NCBI RefSeq assembly: GCF_014270065.1
Contig: NZ_JACNME010000009.1
Location: 1 to 64,000, forward strand
DNA from: Quadrisphaera sp. RL12-1S
Lineage (GTDB): Bacteria > Actinomycetota > Actinomycetes > Actinomycetales > Quadrisphaeraceae
Direction of reading: 5' to 3'
DNA length: 64,000 nt
Shown one piece after another: positions 7,912-16,754 of this stretch. Both the position numbers and the translations under genes were made by a program. Under the pieces are notes generated by a model. It did no database searches. It was not told the DNA's origin and worked only from the letters and a program-made list of their open reading frames with translations. Numbering within the stretch: the stretch's first letter is position 1; each line of letters opens with the position of its first letter.

Positions 7912-9054
7912 CTAGTTGCCGGTGATCGTGCGCCGGTCGGGACCGGTGTACGCCGACAGCGGGCGGATCAGGGCGTTGGCCTCCACCTGCTCGCGCACGT
8001 GCGCGGTCCACCCGAGCACCCGGGCCATGACGAACAGCGGCGTGAACACCTCGGTGTCGAAGCCCATGAGCGCGTACGCCGGCCCGCTGGGGTAGTCGAG
8101 GTTCGGGCGGATGCCCGTGGCCTCGGCCATCGCGGTCTCGATCGCGGCGTACAGCTCGGCGAGGTCGGCCCGGCCCTCCCGCTCGACCAGGACGTCGAGC
8201 GCGGCCTTCATGGTGGGCACGCGGGAGTCGCCGGTCTTGTAGACGCGGTGCCCGAAGCCCATCACCTTGCGCTTCTCCGCCCGCGCTGCCGCCACCCACT
8301 CGGCCGCCCGGTCGGCGGTGCCCACCTCGGCGAGCACGCCCATGACGGCCTCGTTCGCGCCGCCGTGCAGGGGGCCCTTGAGCGCGCCGACGGCCGCGGT
8401 GATCGCGGAGTGGTAGTCGGCGAGCGTGCTCGTCACCACCCTTGCCGTGAAGGTCGAGGCGTTGAAGGAGTGCTCGGCGTAGAGCACCATCGACACCTCG
8501 AAGGCGCGCACGACCTCCGGTGCCGCCTCCTCGCCGAAGGTCGCCTGCAGGAACGCCGCGCACCAGCCGAGGTCGGTGCGCAGCGGCAGCGGCTCCAGGC
8601 CGCGGCGGCGCCTCTGGATGCGCGCCACCACCGCCGGCAGCTGCGCGAACAGCTGCAGGGCCCGGGCGAGGTCGTCCTCGCGGGTGCGCTCCTCCGGCGC
8701 CAGGGTCGGCCAGGTGGCGCCGATGGCGCTGACCGCGGTGCGCACGAGGTCCATCGGGTGCGCGTCGGCCGGCAGGGCGTCGAGGACGGCGACGACGGCG
8801 TCGGGCAGCGCCCGCTGCGCCCGCTCGGCGCGCTCGAAGGCCACCAGCTGGTCGGTGGTGGGCAGCTCGCCGTACCAGAGCAGGTGGGCGACCTCCTCGA
8901 GGCTGCAGCGGGCGGCCAGGTCCTGCACCGGGTAGCCGCGGTAGAGCAGCTCGGAGGGTCCCCCCTGCTCGTCAGTCGGTGCCGTCACCGAGGACACCTG
9001 GGTGGTGTCGACGACGACGCCGGCCAGGCCCCGCTTGATCTCCTGCTCGCTCAC
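7912..9054 (-). CDS. prpC: 2-methylcitrate synthase (citrate synthase family)
   Basis: A 380-residue citrate-synthase fold enzyme. Its position after prpD and prpB identifies it as the condensing enzyme for propionyl-CoA and oxaloacetate. Active-site regions are visible: EHSFNASTFTARV, LKGPLHGGANEAV (substrate His), KVMGFGHRVYKTGDSR (second His) and the late Asp in the C-terminal third. The start GTG overlaps the prpB stop by four bases (GTGA), indicating translational coupling. Promiscuity toward acetyl-CoA is common in the family, so some citrate synthase activity cannot be excluded. Confidence 0.93.
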   Translation of the reverse strand: MSEQEIKRGLAGVVVDTTQVSSVTAPTDEQGGPSELLYRGYPVQDLAARCSLEEVAHLLWYGELPTTDQLVAFERAERAQRALPDAVVAVLDALPADAHPMDLVRTAVSAIGATWPTLAPEERTREDDLARALQLFAQLPAVVARIQRRRRGLEPLPLRTDLGWCAAFLQATFGEEAAPEVVRAFEVSMVLYAEHSFNASTFTARVVTSTLADYHSAITAAVGALKGPLHGGANEAVMGVLAEVGTADRAAEWVAAARAEKRKVMGFGHRVYKTGDSRVPTMKAALDVLVEREGRADLAELYAAIETAMAEATGIRPNLDYPSGPAYALMGFDTEVFTPLFVMARVLGWTAHVREQVEANALIRPLSAYTGPDRRTITGN

Positions 9055-9971
9055 GCCTGCACGCCCTTCTCGCCGTCCGGGACCTCGAAGGTGAACACGT
9101 CGGCGTCGAAGTCGGAGTAGCCGGCGTAGTCGATGAGCTCGTAGAGCCGTGCGCGCGTCAGCATCGACGGCACCTCCCCCTGCAGGGTCCCGGTGGTCGC
9201 GAGCGCGTCCAGCGCCCGCTCGACGGCGCCCATCGCCGTCCGCAGCAGGCTGACGGGGTGGAGCGCGATCCGCACGCCGACGTCGGCCAGCTGGGAGTGC
9301 GTGAACAGCGGCGCCTTGCCGAACTCGGTGATGTTCGCCAGCACGGGCACGTCCACCGCGGCGATGACGCGCTCGTAGTCGGCCAGGGACGCCATCGCCT
9401 CGGGGAACACGGCGTCCGCGCCGGCGTCCACGTAGGCCTTCAGCCTGTCGACGGCGGCGTCCAGGCCCTCCACCGCGCGGGCGTCGGAGCGGGCCATGAC
9501 CAGCAGGTCGGGGTCGCGCCGGGCCCGCACGGCCGCGGCGATGCGCTGGGCGGCCACGTCCCGGCTGACCACCTGCTTGCCGTCGAGGTGGCCGCAGCGC
9601 TTGGGGTTGACCTGGTCCTCCAGGTGCAGCCCGGCCACCCCGGCGTCCTCCAGCACCTGCACGGTGCGGGCGACGTTCATGGGCTCCCCGAAGCCGGTGT
9701 CGGCGTCGACGAGCACCGGCAGGTCGGTGGTGCGGGCCACCTGCGCGGCGCGCTCGGCCACCTCCGTCAGCGTGGTGAGGCCGATGTCGGGCAGGCCCAG
9801 CTCCGCGGAGACCACGGCGCCGGAGACGTAGACGCCCTCGAAGCCCTTGCCCGCCACGAGGGAGGTGGACAGCGGCGTGAACGCCCCGACGAACCGCTGG
9901 AGGTCCCCGCTGGCCAGCCCCGCGCGCAGGGCCTGCCGCTTGCTCGACGCCGTCTGCGGAGCGTGCAGCAT
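9051..9971 (-). CDS. prpB: 2-methylisocitrate lyase
   Basis: A 306-residue TIM-barrel lyase of the isocitrate lyase/PEP mutase family that splits 2-methylisocitrate into pyruvate and succinate. Key segments are VYVSGAVVSAELGLPDIGL, LVDADTGFGEPMNVARTV (metal-site aspartates), HLEDQVNPKRCGHLDGK (the catalytic Lys-Arg-Cys-Gly-His motif) and DAVFPEAM. The ATG shares its A with the prpD stop (TGATG), and the prpC start overlaps its end, so the three genes form one tightly coupled operon. The frame continues open far upstream antisense-like through prpD, but that is not coding. Confidence 0.95.
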   Translation of the reverse strand: MLHAPQTASSKRQALRAGLASGDLQRFVGAFTPLSTSLVAGKGFEGVYVSGAVVSAELGLPDIGLTTLTEVAERAAQVARTTDLPVLVDADTGFGEPMNVARTVQVLEDAGVAGLHLEDQVNPKRCGHLDGKQVVSRDVAAQRIAAAVRARRDPDLLVMARSDARAVEGLDAAVDRLKAYVDAGADAVFPEAMASLADYERVIAAVDVPVLANITEFGKAPLFTHSQLADVGVRIALHPVSLLRTAMGAVERALDALATTGTLQGEVPSMLTRARLYELIDYAGYSDFDADVFTFEVPDGEKGVQA

Positions 9972-11527
9972 CAGAAGATCCCCCCGGCGGGCGTGGCGGT
10001 GCGAGCCCGCACGGTCAGCCCCGAGAGCTCGCCGGGCTCCAGCTCGGGCAGGCGCTGGGCGACGTCGAGGAAGCGCTCCACCTCGTCGTCGTCGAGCACG
10101 CCCTCGGCGAGGGTGCGGAACTTGGCCACGTAGTCGGCGCGGGCGAACGGCCGGGCGCCCGCGGGGTGGGCGTCGGCGACGGCGATCTCCTCGACCACCC
10201 GGCTGCCGTCGACCAGCTCGGCCTCCAGGCGGCCGCCGAAGGCCCGCTTCAGGGGGTCGGGGTCGTGGTAGCGGCGGGTCCACTCCGGGTCCTCCACCGT
10301 GGTGACCTTCCGCCACAGGTCGACGGTGTCCGGGCGGCCAGCGCGCTCGGGGGTGTAGCTGCGCTCGTGGTGCCAGCCGCCGTCCTGCAGGGCCACCGCC
10401 ACGATGTACGGGATCGAGTGGTCGAGGGTCTCCCGCGAGGCCGTCGGGTCGTACTTCTGGGGGTCGTTCGCCCCGGACCCGATGACGTGGTGGGTGTGGT
10501 GGCTGGTGTGCAGCACGATCGAGCTCACCTGCGACGGGTCGCGCAGCGCGGGGTGCTGCGCGCCGAGGCGGCGGGCGAGGTCGATCCAGGCCTGCGCCTG
10601 GTACTCCGCGGAGTGCTCCTTGGTGTAGCTGTCGAGGATCCCGCGCCGCTGCTCCCCCGGCTCGGGGAGCGGCACCTCGTAGACGTGGCCGAACCCGGAG
10701 AGCAGGCGCGCGATGACGCCGTCCTCCCCCTCGTAGATGGGGGTGGGGCTGGTCTGCCCGCGCACCGCCCTGTCGACGGCCTCGACGGCGGCCTTGCCGG
10801 CGAACGCCGGGGCGTGGGCCTTCCAGGTGCTGATCTCGCCCTTGCGCGACTGCCGCGTGGCGGTGGTGGTGTGCAGCGCCTGGCCGATGGCGTGGAAGAC
10901 CTGCAGAGGCGGCAGGCGCAGCAGCGCGCCCAGCCCCGCGGCGGCCGAGGGGCCCAGGTGGGCGACGTGGTCGATCTTGTGCTCGTGCAGGCAGATGCCG
11001 CGCACGAGGTCGATCTGCACCTCGTAGGCGGTGACCAGCGCCCGCACCACGTCCGCGCCGGTGACCCCGCCGAAGGGCCCCTGGCTCGCGGCCAGGTGCT
11101 GGGCGACGGCGACGACGGGCGGGATGTTGTCGCCCGGGTGGGAGTAGTCGGCGGCGAGGAAGGTGTCGTGGAAGTCCAGCTCGCGCACCGCCACGCCGTT
11201 GGCCCACGCCGCCCACTCCGGGCCGTAGCGGCCGGGCGCGCCGTGGACCGTGGAGCCGGTGCCCTGGCTGGGCGCGGCCCCGGACGTTGGGTGGGCCATC
11301 GCCTGCGCGCGGGCGGCGACGACGGGAGCGCGGCTCAGCGAGGCGGTGGCCACGGCGGCGTCGTCGATGACGCGGTTGACGACCATGTCGACGACGTCGC
11401 TGTCGATGGAGTCGAGGCTCCCGCCGCGTGCCGTGTCCGCGGCGAGCTGGGCCAGCTTCCACGCCAGCTGCTCCTCGCGCGGCAGGTTCTCGTCGCTGCG
11501 GTGGGCTCGGACCTGGTGGGTCTGCAC
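9971..11527 (-). CDS. prpD: 2-methylcitrate dehydratase, MmgE/PrpD family
   Basis: A 518-residue protein of the MmgE/PrpD family, which converts 2-methylcitrate to the cis-aconitate analogue in the methylcitrate cycle. Typical segments are [40 protein letters not shown] and the long C-terminal domain with [18 protein letters not shown]. It opens the prpD-prpB-prpC operon. The GTG at 11527 lacks a clear ribosome site but sits 6 bases after TAGCGT, so a leaderless transcript is plausible. No PrpR-type regulator is adjacent. The photolyase gene runs the other way from 11592. Confidence 0.93.
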   Translation of the reverse strand: MQTHQVRAHRSDENLPREEQLAWKLAQLAADTARGGSLDSIDSDVVDMVVNRVIDDAAVATASLSRAPVVAARAQAMAHPTSGAAPSQGTGSTVHGAPGRYGPEWAAWANGVAVRELDFHDTFLAADYSHPGDNIPPVVAVAQHLAASQGPFGGVTGADVVRALVTAYEVQIDLVRGICLHEHKIDHVAHLGPSAAAGLGALLRLPPLQVFHAIGQALHTTTATRQSRKGEISTWKAHAPAFAGKAAVEAVDRAVRGQTSPTPIYEGEDGVIARLLSGFGHVYEVPLPEPGEQRRGILDSYTKEHSAEYQAQAWIDLARRLGAQHPALRDPSQVSSIVLHTSHHTHHVIGSGANDPQKYDPTASRETLDHSIPYIVAVALQDGGWHHERSYTPERAGRPDTVDLWRKVTTVEDPEWTRRYHDPDPLKRAFGGRLEAELVDGSRVVEEIAVADAHPAGARPFARADYVAKFRTLAEGVLDDDEVERFLDVAQRLPELEPGELSGLTVRARTATPAGGIF

Positions 11528-11591
11528 GCCGTCACGCTAATCCGGGGCCGCTGCGGTGGCCGAGGCGCTCCCCGTGCGCGACGCTCCCCGC

Positions 11592-12971
11592 GTGACCTCC
11601 ACCGTGCTCTGGCTGCGCCGCGACCTGCGCCTGCGCGACCACCCGGCGCTGCTCGCGGCGGCGCAGGAGGCGGGCGGCTCCGGCGTCCTGCCGCTCTTCG
11701 TGCTCGACCCCGCCCTGCTCGGCCCGGCCGGACCCACGCGCACCGCGTGGCTGTTCCGGTCGCTGCGGGCCTGGTCGGCCAGCGCCGACGGCGCCCTGGT
11801 GGTGCGGTCCGGGAAGCCCGAGGATGTCGTCCGCCAGGTCGCCCGCGAGGTGGGCGCGGAGCGCGTCCACGTCACCGCCGACGCCGGCCCCTACGGCCGC
11901 GCCCGCGACGAGCGCGTCGAGGCCGCGCTCGAGACCGACGGCGTGGGGCTGGTCCGCACCGGCACGCCCTACGCCATCGGCCCCGGCACGGTGGTGAAGG
12001 GCGACGGCACCCCCTTCCAGGTGTTCACCCCGTTCTCCAAGGCGTGGACGGCCCACGGCCACCCCGAGCCCGCGGCCTCCCCGCCCAGCGACCTGCGGTG
12101 GGTGCGCCGCGTGGAGGGCGAGGACGTCCCGGACGACCCCGACCTGGGTGACCTCACCCTCCCCGACGTGGGCGAGGAGGCCGCGATGCGCCGCTGGGAG
12201 GCGTTCGCCGACCGCCTGGACGCCTACGACACCGACCGCGAGCGCCCCGACCGAGACGGGACCTCCCAGCTGTCCGCGCACCTCAAGTACGGCGAGGTGC
12301 ACCCGCGGACGCTGCTCGCCGAGCTCGCGGCGAGCCCCCACGGGTCGACGAAGGGCGGGCAGACGTTCCGCACCGAGCTCATCTGGCGGGAGTTCTACGC
12401 CGACGTGCTCTGGCACCGGCCCGACTCGGCCCGCGAGTACTACCGGCCGCAGCTGGCGGGCATGCGCTTCGACTCCCCCGCGCGCGGTGACGGGAAGGCG
12501 CACCTGGAGGCCTGGGAGGAGGGGCGCACCGGCTTCCCGTTCGTCGACGCCGGCATGCGTCAGCTGCGCACCGAGGGCTGGGTGCACAACCGGGTGCGCA
12601 TGGTGGTGGCCAGCTTCCTGGTCAAGGACCTGCACCTGGAGTGGCAGCACGGCGCGCGGTACTTCATGCGGTGGCTGCGCGACGGCGACCTCTCCTCCAA
12701 CAACCACGGCTGGCAGTGGACCGCCGGGTCCGGCACGGACGCGGCGCCGTTCTTCCGGGTGTTCAACCCGGTCAGCCAGGGCGAGAAGTTCGACCCGGAC
12801 GGCGAGTACGTGCGCCGCTACGTGCCCGAGCTGCGCCACCTGGCCGGGAAGGCGGCCCACTCCCCGTGGGACCACGCCGGCGGGTACGACCACGGCTACC
12901 CGCAGCGGATCGTCGACCACAAGGCCGAGCGCGAGGAGGCGCTGGCCCGCTACGCGGCGGTGCGCTCCTGA
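11592..12971 (+). CDS. phr: Deoxyribodipyrimidine photolyase (cryptochrome/photolyase family)
   Basis: A 459-residue FAD enzyme that repairs UV pyrimidine dimers with blue light. The N-terminal Rossmann domain begins TVLWLRRDLRLRDHPAL. The C-terminal FAD domain shows LSAHLKYGEVHPRTLL, IWREFYADVLWHRP, PFVDAGMRQLRTEGWVHNR, MVVASFLVKDLHLEW and the FAD-binding NNHGWQWTAGSGTDAAP. The length is usual for a class I CPD photolyase. A GTG at 11556 is an alternative start; 11592 places the conserved strand directly at the N-terminus. A short inverted repeat (TGACGG...CCGTCA, ~12970-12993) spans the stop codon and may separate it from the convergent gene. Confidence 0.93.
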   Translation: MTSTVLWLRRDLRLRDHPALLAAAQEAGGSGVLPLFVLDPALLGPAGPTRTAWLFRSLRAWSASADGALVVRSGKPEDVVRQVAREVGAERVHVTADAGPYGRARDERVEAALETDGVGLVRTGTPYAIGPGTVVKGDGTPFQVFTPFSKAWTAHGHPEPAASPPSDLRWVRRVEGEDVPDDPDLGDLTLPDVGEEAAMRRWEAFADRLDAYDTDRERPDRDGTSQLSAHLKYGEVHPRTLLAELAASPHGSTKGGQTFRTELIWREFYADVLWHRPDSAREYYRPQLAGMRFDSPARGDGKAHLEAWEEGRTGFPFVDAGMRQLRTEGWVHNRVRMVVASFLVKDLHLEWQHGARYFMRWLRDGDLSSNNHGWQWTAGSGTDAAPFFRVFNPVSQGEKFDPDGEYVRRYVPELRHLAGKAAHSPWDHAGGYDHGYPQRIVDHKAEREEALARYAAVRS

Positions 12972-12989
12972 CGGGTGCCCCGCGGGCCG

Positions 12990-14333
12990 TCAGCGGGCCA
13001 GGCGCTGCCGGTCCCGGGGCATGCGCACGCCCTCCAGCTCGACCTGGCGGAACTCCTCGCGCACGTGCTCGACGTGGTGGCGGCGCTCGTCGTCCCGGGC
13101 GCACCGGGCCACCGACGCGAGCCCGTCGAGCAGGGCGCAGGTGACGCGCACGTCGGCACCGGCGTACCCGGTCAGCTCGAGGTAGGGCTCGAGGTAGTCC
13201 TCGAAGGTGGGCAGGCGAGCGGTGACGCTCACCTGTCCGCGCGCGACCGTGGTGGAGGGCGGCAGGTCGCGCGCGGCGATGTCCTCCAGCAGCGCCCTGA
13301 GGTAGCCGAGGCAGGTGATCGCCGTGCTGGGGTCGTTGATGCCCGAGGAGAGGGCCCGCAGCGTGATGTCCACCAGCTGCCGCACCCCGAAGGCGGGGTC
13401 GGCGCGCAGCTCGCGCTCGCGCGCCACGACGACGGCTGCGCGCACGGCGGCCGTCGCCCGGTCGTCCGGGGCACCGCCGGGGCCCTCCACCCGGGCGAGG
13501 ACGGTGGTGGGGGTGACGAACTCCCCCGGGGCGGCGAGGTAGGTCACCCGCAGCGCTCGCCCACCGGGCCCACCGGGCCCGCCGGGCCTGTCGAGCCGGT
13601 CGAGCAGCTCGTCGAGGTCGACACCGCGCACGTACCCGGTGCGGGTGGACCTCACCTCGCCGCCCCCGGTCAGGGGTCCGGGCCCGGCCGCTGCCCCGGG
13701 CTCGGCGTGCGGGTCGGCGCCGTGGAGGCCGGCCACCGCCGCCGCAGTGGTGCGGGCGATCCGGGCCGCCATCGTGGAGACCTGGATGGTCTGCGACATG
13801 GCGTGGATGAAGACGACCAGCAGGACCATCCCGACCACCGTCAGCAGGATGGACAGCAGCACGCCCAGCGAGGGCACGAAGGGGTCGTTCTCGTCGGCCG
13901 GTGCCCGCACCGTCACGAGCACGACCAGGCAGTACAGGAAGATCGCGATGAAGCTGCCCAGCACCACCTGCGACAGCCGGGACGACAGGAAGCCGCGCAC
14001 GGTGCGCGGCGTGTACTGGTTGGAGAGCAGCTGCAGGGTGACGATCGTCAGTGACGACGTGAGGCTCGCGATGGTGATGAACGAGCCGGAGATCGACCCC
14101 AGGATGGTCCGGGCCGAGTCGGGGCTGATGTAGAGGGTCGGGAAGACCCCGGCCTCCCCGTGCGCCTTGTCCACCGCCACCACCGCCACCGCGAGCACCG
14201 GTCCTGTCAGCGAGACGAGGCTCGTGAGGAACCAGAAGCCCGAGACGAGGTCGGGGGTGGTCCGCAGCCTGGCCCGGCGCAGCCGCTTCACCAGGGCGCC
14301 GCCGCCCGCCACCGTTCCCGAGCGTGTGATCAC
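12990..14333 (-). CDS. DUF2254 membrane protein
   Basis: A 447-residue protein of the DUF2254 family. Four hydrophobic segments are visible in the first ~200 residues (FWFLTSLVSLTGPVLAVAVV; ISGSFITIASLTSSLTIVTL; VVLGSFIAIFLYCLVVLVTV; LGVLLSILLTVVGMVLLVVF), with the family motif LQLLSNQYTPRTVRGFLSSR. The C-terminal ~240 residues are soluble and contain a Gly/Pro tract (RPGGPGGPGGR). Function is unknown; a membrane-organising or ion-handling role has been guessed for the family. It lies 9 bp after the HD-domain gene, so the two are probably co-translated. The GTG start lacks a clear ribosome site, and a GTG at 14291 is possible. Confidence 0.8.
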   Translation of the reverse strand: MITRSGTVAGGGALVKRLRRARLRTTPDLVSGFWFLTSLVSLTGPVLAVAVVAVDKAHGEAGVFPTLYISPDSARTILGSISGSFITIASLTSSLTIVTLQLLSNQYTPRTVRGFLSSRLSQVVLGSFIAIFLYCLVVLVTVRAPADENDPFVPSLGVLLSILLTVVGMVLLVVFIHAMSQTIQVSTMAARIARTTAAAVAGLHGADPHAEPGAAAGPGPLTGGGEVRSTRTGYVRGVDLDELLDRLDRPGGPGGPGGRALRVTYLAAPGEFVTPTTVLARVEGPGGAPDDRATAAVRAAVVVARERELRADPAFGVRQLVDITLRALSSGINDPSTAITCLGYLRALLEDIAARDLPPSTTVARGQVSVTARLPTFEDYLEPYLELTGYAGADVRVTCALLDGLASVARCARDDERRHHVEHVREEFRQVELEGVRMPRDRQRLAR

Positions 14334-14342
14334 GGCGGGAAA

Positions 14343-15116
14343 CTAGGGCAGCTCCGGCCTCTCTGCCCGCTGGGCGCCGGCGCCCAGCAGCTGCTCGAGC
14401 CCCTCCTCGATGCCGCGCAGGTCGGTGAGCAGCTGCTCGAGGGAGTCCTCGGGCAGCGGCCGCACCCGGGCGAGCTCGGCACGGACCGGGCCCAGCAGCG
14501 GCGCGTACTTGGCGGCCAGGCGGCGCACCTGCTCGGGGTGCTCGCTCGCGTGGTGGTGCAGCGAGCCGGCGTTGTCGTAGAGGTCGCTGGTCTTCACCAG
14601 CAGCGCGGCGGCGTCACCCCGCACGGCCTCCAGCACGTGCTCGCGGTAGGCGCGCCGGCGCGCCTCCGGGTCCGCGGGCCGCGGGCCGGGCGGGTTGCTC
14701 ACCGCCTCGACCACCGCCGCCACGCGCGCCCCGAAGGCCGGGGCGATGACGTCGCGCAGCGCGCTCGCCGTGGCCGGCAGGCCCGCCACCTCCAGCAGGG
14801 CCGGGGCGGCGTCCTCGACGACGTCGTGCAGCACCGCCGCCACCAGCACGTCGACGTCTCTGACGCCCCAGCGGTGCAGCCTCAGCGCCCCGCGCAGGGG
14901 GTGGGTGACGTAGCTGTCGCGCGGGAGGGGGCCGCGGCGGCCGCGGGTGGCGTCCCGGTGGGCGTAGGCGGCGAGCTCCACCGCTCTGCGGACCGCTCCC
15001 GCGGCGTCGAGGGGCTCGGCGGCGCGCAGCAGCGCCGCGGTGAGCAGCGCACCCTCCATCTCCTTCAGCGGCAGCTCGGCCAGCACGGCGCCGAGCCGGT
15101 CGTCGAGGTCTGCCAC
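14343..15116 (-). CDS. HD-domain phosphohydrolase, SpoT/MESH1-like
   Basis: A 257-residue protein with a metal-dependent HD domain: HPLRGALRLHRWGV, AAVLHDVVEDA (the His-Asp pair followed by Glu-Asp) and VKTSDLYDNAGSL. The arrangement resembles the (p)ppGpp-hydrolase half of RelA/SpoT proteins, so hydrolysis of alarmone or another nucleotide is likely, but no synthetase, TGS or ACT domain is present and the substrate is inferred only. It precedes the DUF2254 gene by 9 bp and starts 10 bp after the MFS stop, placing all three on one strand as a probable operon. Confidence 0.75.
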   Translation of the reverse strand: MADLDDRLGAVLAELPLKEMEGALLTAALLRAAEPLDAAGAVRRAVELAAYAHRDATRGRRGPLPRDSYVTHPLRGALRLHRWGVRDVDVLVAAVLHDVVEDAAPALLEVAGLPATASALRDVIAPAFGARVAAVVEAVSNPPGPRPADPEARRRAYREHVLEAVRGDAAALLVKTSDLYDNAGSLHHHASEHPEQVRRLAAKYAPLLGPVRAELARVRPLPEDSLEQLLTDLRGIEEGLEQLLGAGAQRAERPELP

Positions 15117-15126
15117 GCCCCGGACG

Positions 15127-16431
15127 CTACGGGACGGGGTCGCGCGCGTCGTAGCGCAGGAAGCCCCGCTGCCAGGCCATGAGGACGACGACGGCGAGCA
15201 CGCACGCCACGCCGCCGACCACCGCCGCGAGCGCCTCCCCGAGGGCGTCCGCGTCGGCTCCAGCCACGAGGTCGCCGAGGCGGGGACCGCCGGCCACCAC
15301 CACGATGAACACGCCCTGGAGGCGCCCGCGGGCCCAGTCGGGCGCGGCGGACTGCAGCACGGTCTGGCGGAACACCGAGCTGACGGCGTCGGCGGCGCCG
15401 GCCGCGGCCAGGGCGGCGCACGCCCCCCACAGGTGCCACGACGTCCAGGGCACGGCTGTGGTGGTGACGGATCCCGCCGCCCCCGAGGACGAGGGCGCGG
15501 CGAGCAGCAGCACCAGGCCGAAGGCCACGATCGCGGCGCCCCACGCCGCCACCGACACCGCGATGGCCACCCCGTGGCGGTGGACGCGGCCCAGCGGACC
15601 CGAGACGAGGCTGGCGAGGACGGACCCGACGGCCACGGACGAGGCGAGCACGCCGGCCGTCGTCGCCCCGCCCCCGATGAGCACGGCGCCGACGGCGGGG
15701 AACAGGGCGCGCGGCTGGCTGAGCACCATCGCGCAGATGTCCAGCAGGAACGTCATGCGGACGTTGCGCCAGCCCTTGAGCAGGCGCAGGCCCTCCAGCA
15801 CGCTGGCCAGGCCCGCCCGGCGCGCCCCGCCGACCGGGGGCAGGGGCGGGAGGCTGAGCACGGTGGCCAGCGCCACGAGGAGGGTGACCACGTCGATCGT
15901 GTAGGCGGGCCCGAAGCCGACCGAGCCGACCAGCAGGCCGCCCACCAGGGGGCCGACCGTGACGCCGAGGTTCATCGACAGCGTGCCGAGGGCGTTGGCG
16001 GCGGGCAGCTGCTCCGCGGGCACGAGCATGGGGATGATCGCGGTGCGCGCCGGGGAGTTCACCGCGAACGCCGCGCTCTGCAGCGCCACCAGCCCGAGCA
16101 GCAGGCCGACGGAGCCGACGTCCAGCCACGCCTGGCCCGCGATGAGCACCGAGGCGATCAGCAGCGCCCCCGAGGAGAGCACCACCACGCGGCGGCGGTC
16201 GTGCGCGTCGACCAGTGCGCCGCCGTACAGGCCCAGCACCACGAGGGGCACGAAGGACACCAGGCCCACCAGGCCGACGGCGAAGGACGAGCCGGTGAGG
16301 TCGTAGACCTGCAGCGCGACGGCGGTGACGCCGAGCTGGCTGCCGACGCCGGCGAGGGTGAGCCCGACCCACAGGCGCCGGTACTCCGGGGAGGAGCGCA
16401 GCGGGGCCGTGTCGAGGAGCAGCGCGGACAT
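15127..16431 (-). CDS. MFS transporter, EntS-like exporter type
   Basis: A 434-residue major facilitator protein with about 12 hydrophobic segments. The N-terminal half has LRSSPEYRRLWVGLTLAGVGSQLGVTAVALQVYDLT and the loop GALVDAHDRRRVVV, both typical of the enterobactin-exporter (EntS) subgroup. It probably exports a small molecule such as a siderophore or drug; no biosynthetic cluster is nearby to name it. The ATG at 16431 matches the usual N-terminus; a GTG at 16455 would add 8 residues, including Pro and Trp, and has no ribosome site. The leader contains an unusual inverted-repeat element (16564-16631). Confidence 0.85.
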   Translation of the reverse strand: MSALLLDTAPLRSSPEYRRLWVGLTLAGVGSQLGVTAVALQVYDLTGSSFAVGLVGLVSFVPLVVLGLYGGALVDAHDRRRVVVLSSGALLIASVLIAGQAWLDVGSVGLLLGLVALQSAAFAVNSPARTAIIPMLVPAEQLPAANALGTLSMNLGVTVGPLVGGLLVGSVGFGPAYTIDVVTLLVALATVLSLPPLPPVGGARRAGLASVLEGLRLLKGWRNVRMTFLLDICAMVLSQPRALFPAVGAVLIGGGATTAGVLASSVAVGSVLASLVSGPLGRVHRHGVAIAVSVAAWGAAIVAFGLVLLLAAPSSSGAAGSVTTTAVPWTSWHLWGACAALAAAGAADAVSSVFRQTVLQSAAPDWARGRLQGVFIVVVAGGPRLGDLVAGADADALGEALAAVVGGVACVLAVVVLMAWQRGFLRYDARDPVP

Positions 16432-16563
16432 CGGTGTCCATGGTGCCCCAGGCACCTGTCAGAGGCGTCCCCGTCGCCTCCCAGGGCGTGGAAGAGCCCG
16501 CGGGCTCCCCTCCGACCTGGAGGGGGCGTCGCGCTGGACGAGGGCGCGACTCCCGCGGGCTCC

Positions 16564-16631
16564 GGTGACTGCCTGGGACTAGCAGGCCGTCCGGGTGGCT
16601 CACGCTGCCTGACGGCTAGCGGGCAGTCACC
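16564..16631. other. Structured inverted-repeat element in a 323-bp divergent intergenic region
   Basis: Bases 16432-16754 separate two divergent genes and hold no gene. GGTGACTGCC (16564-16573) pairs perfectly with 16622-16631, and inside it CTAGC plus CCGTC (16579-16591, with a small bulge) can pair with GACGGCTAG (16611-16619). The result would be a two-stage stem with a ~20-base apical loop. On the minus strand it lies 130 bases ahead of the MFS gene, as expected for a leader regulatory RNA, but I do not recognise its class. The same spacer has a 14-bp palindrome GAGCCCGCGGGCTC (16494-16507), partly repeated at 16553. Confidence 0.5.
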
Positions 16632-16754
16632 TCACGCGTCCGAAGAACAACCACTTCTCGGATCACCTCCTCTCCCGTGTGCCTCCACGCTACGTCCGGT
16701 TCCGCGGAGCGTCGAGGGTTTTTCCGCGCCGGGTTCGTCGGCCACGATGGCGGG

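Noticed and set aside
9051-11462. An ~800-residue open frame on the minus strand joining prpB to an upstream Arg/Ala/Gly-rich sequence
   Set aside because: Only the last 306 residues resemble a protein (PrpB). The upstream part is prpD read in another frame, and the ATG at 9971 overlaps the prpD stop as expected in an operon.
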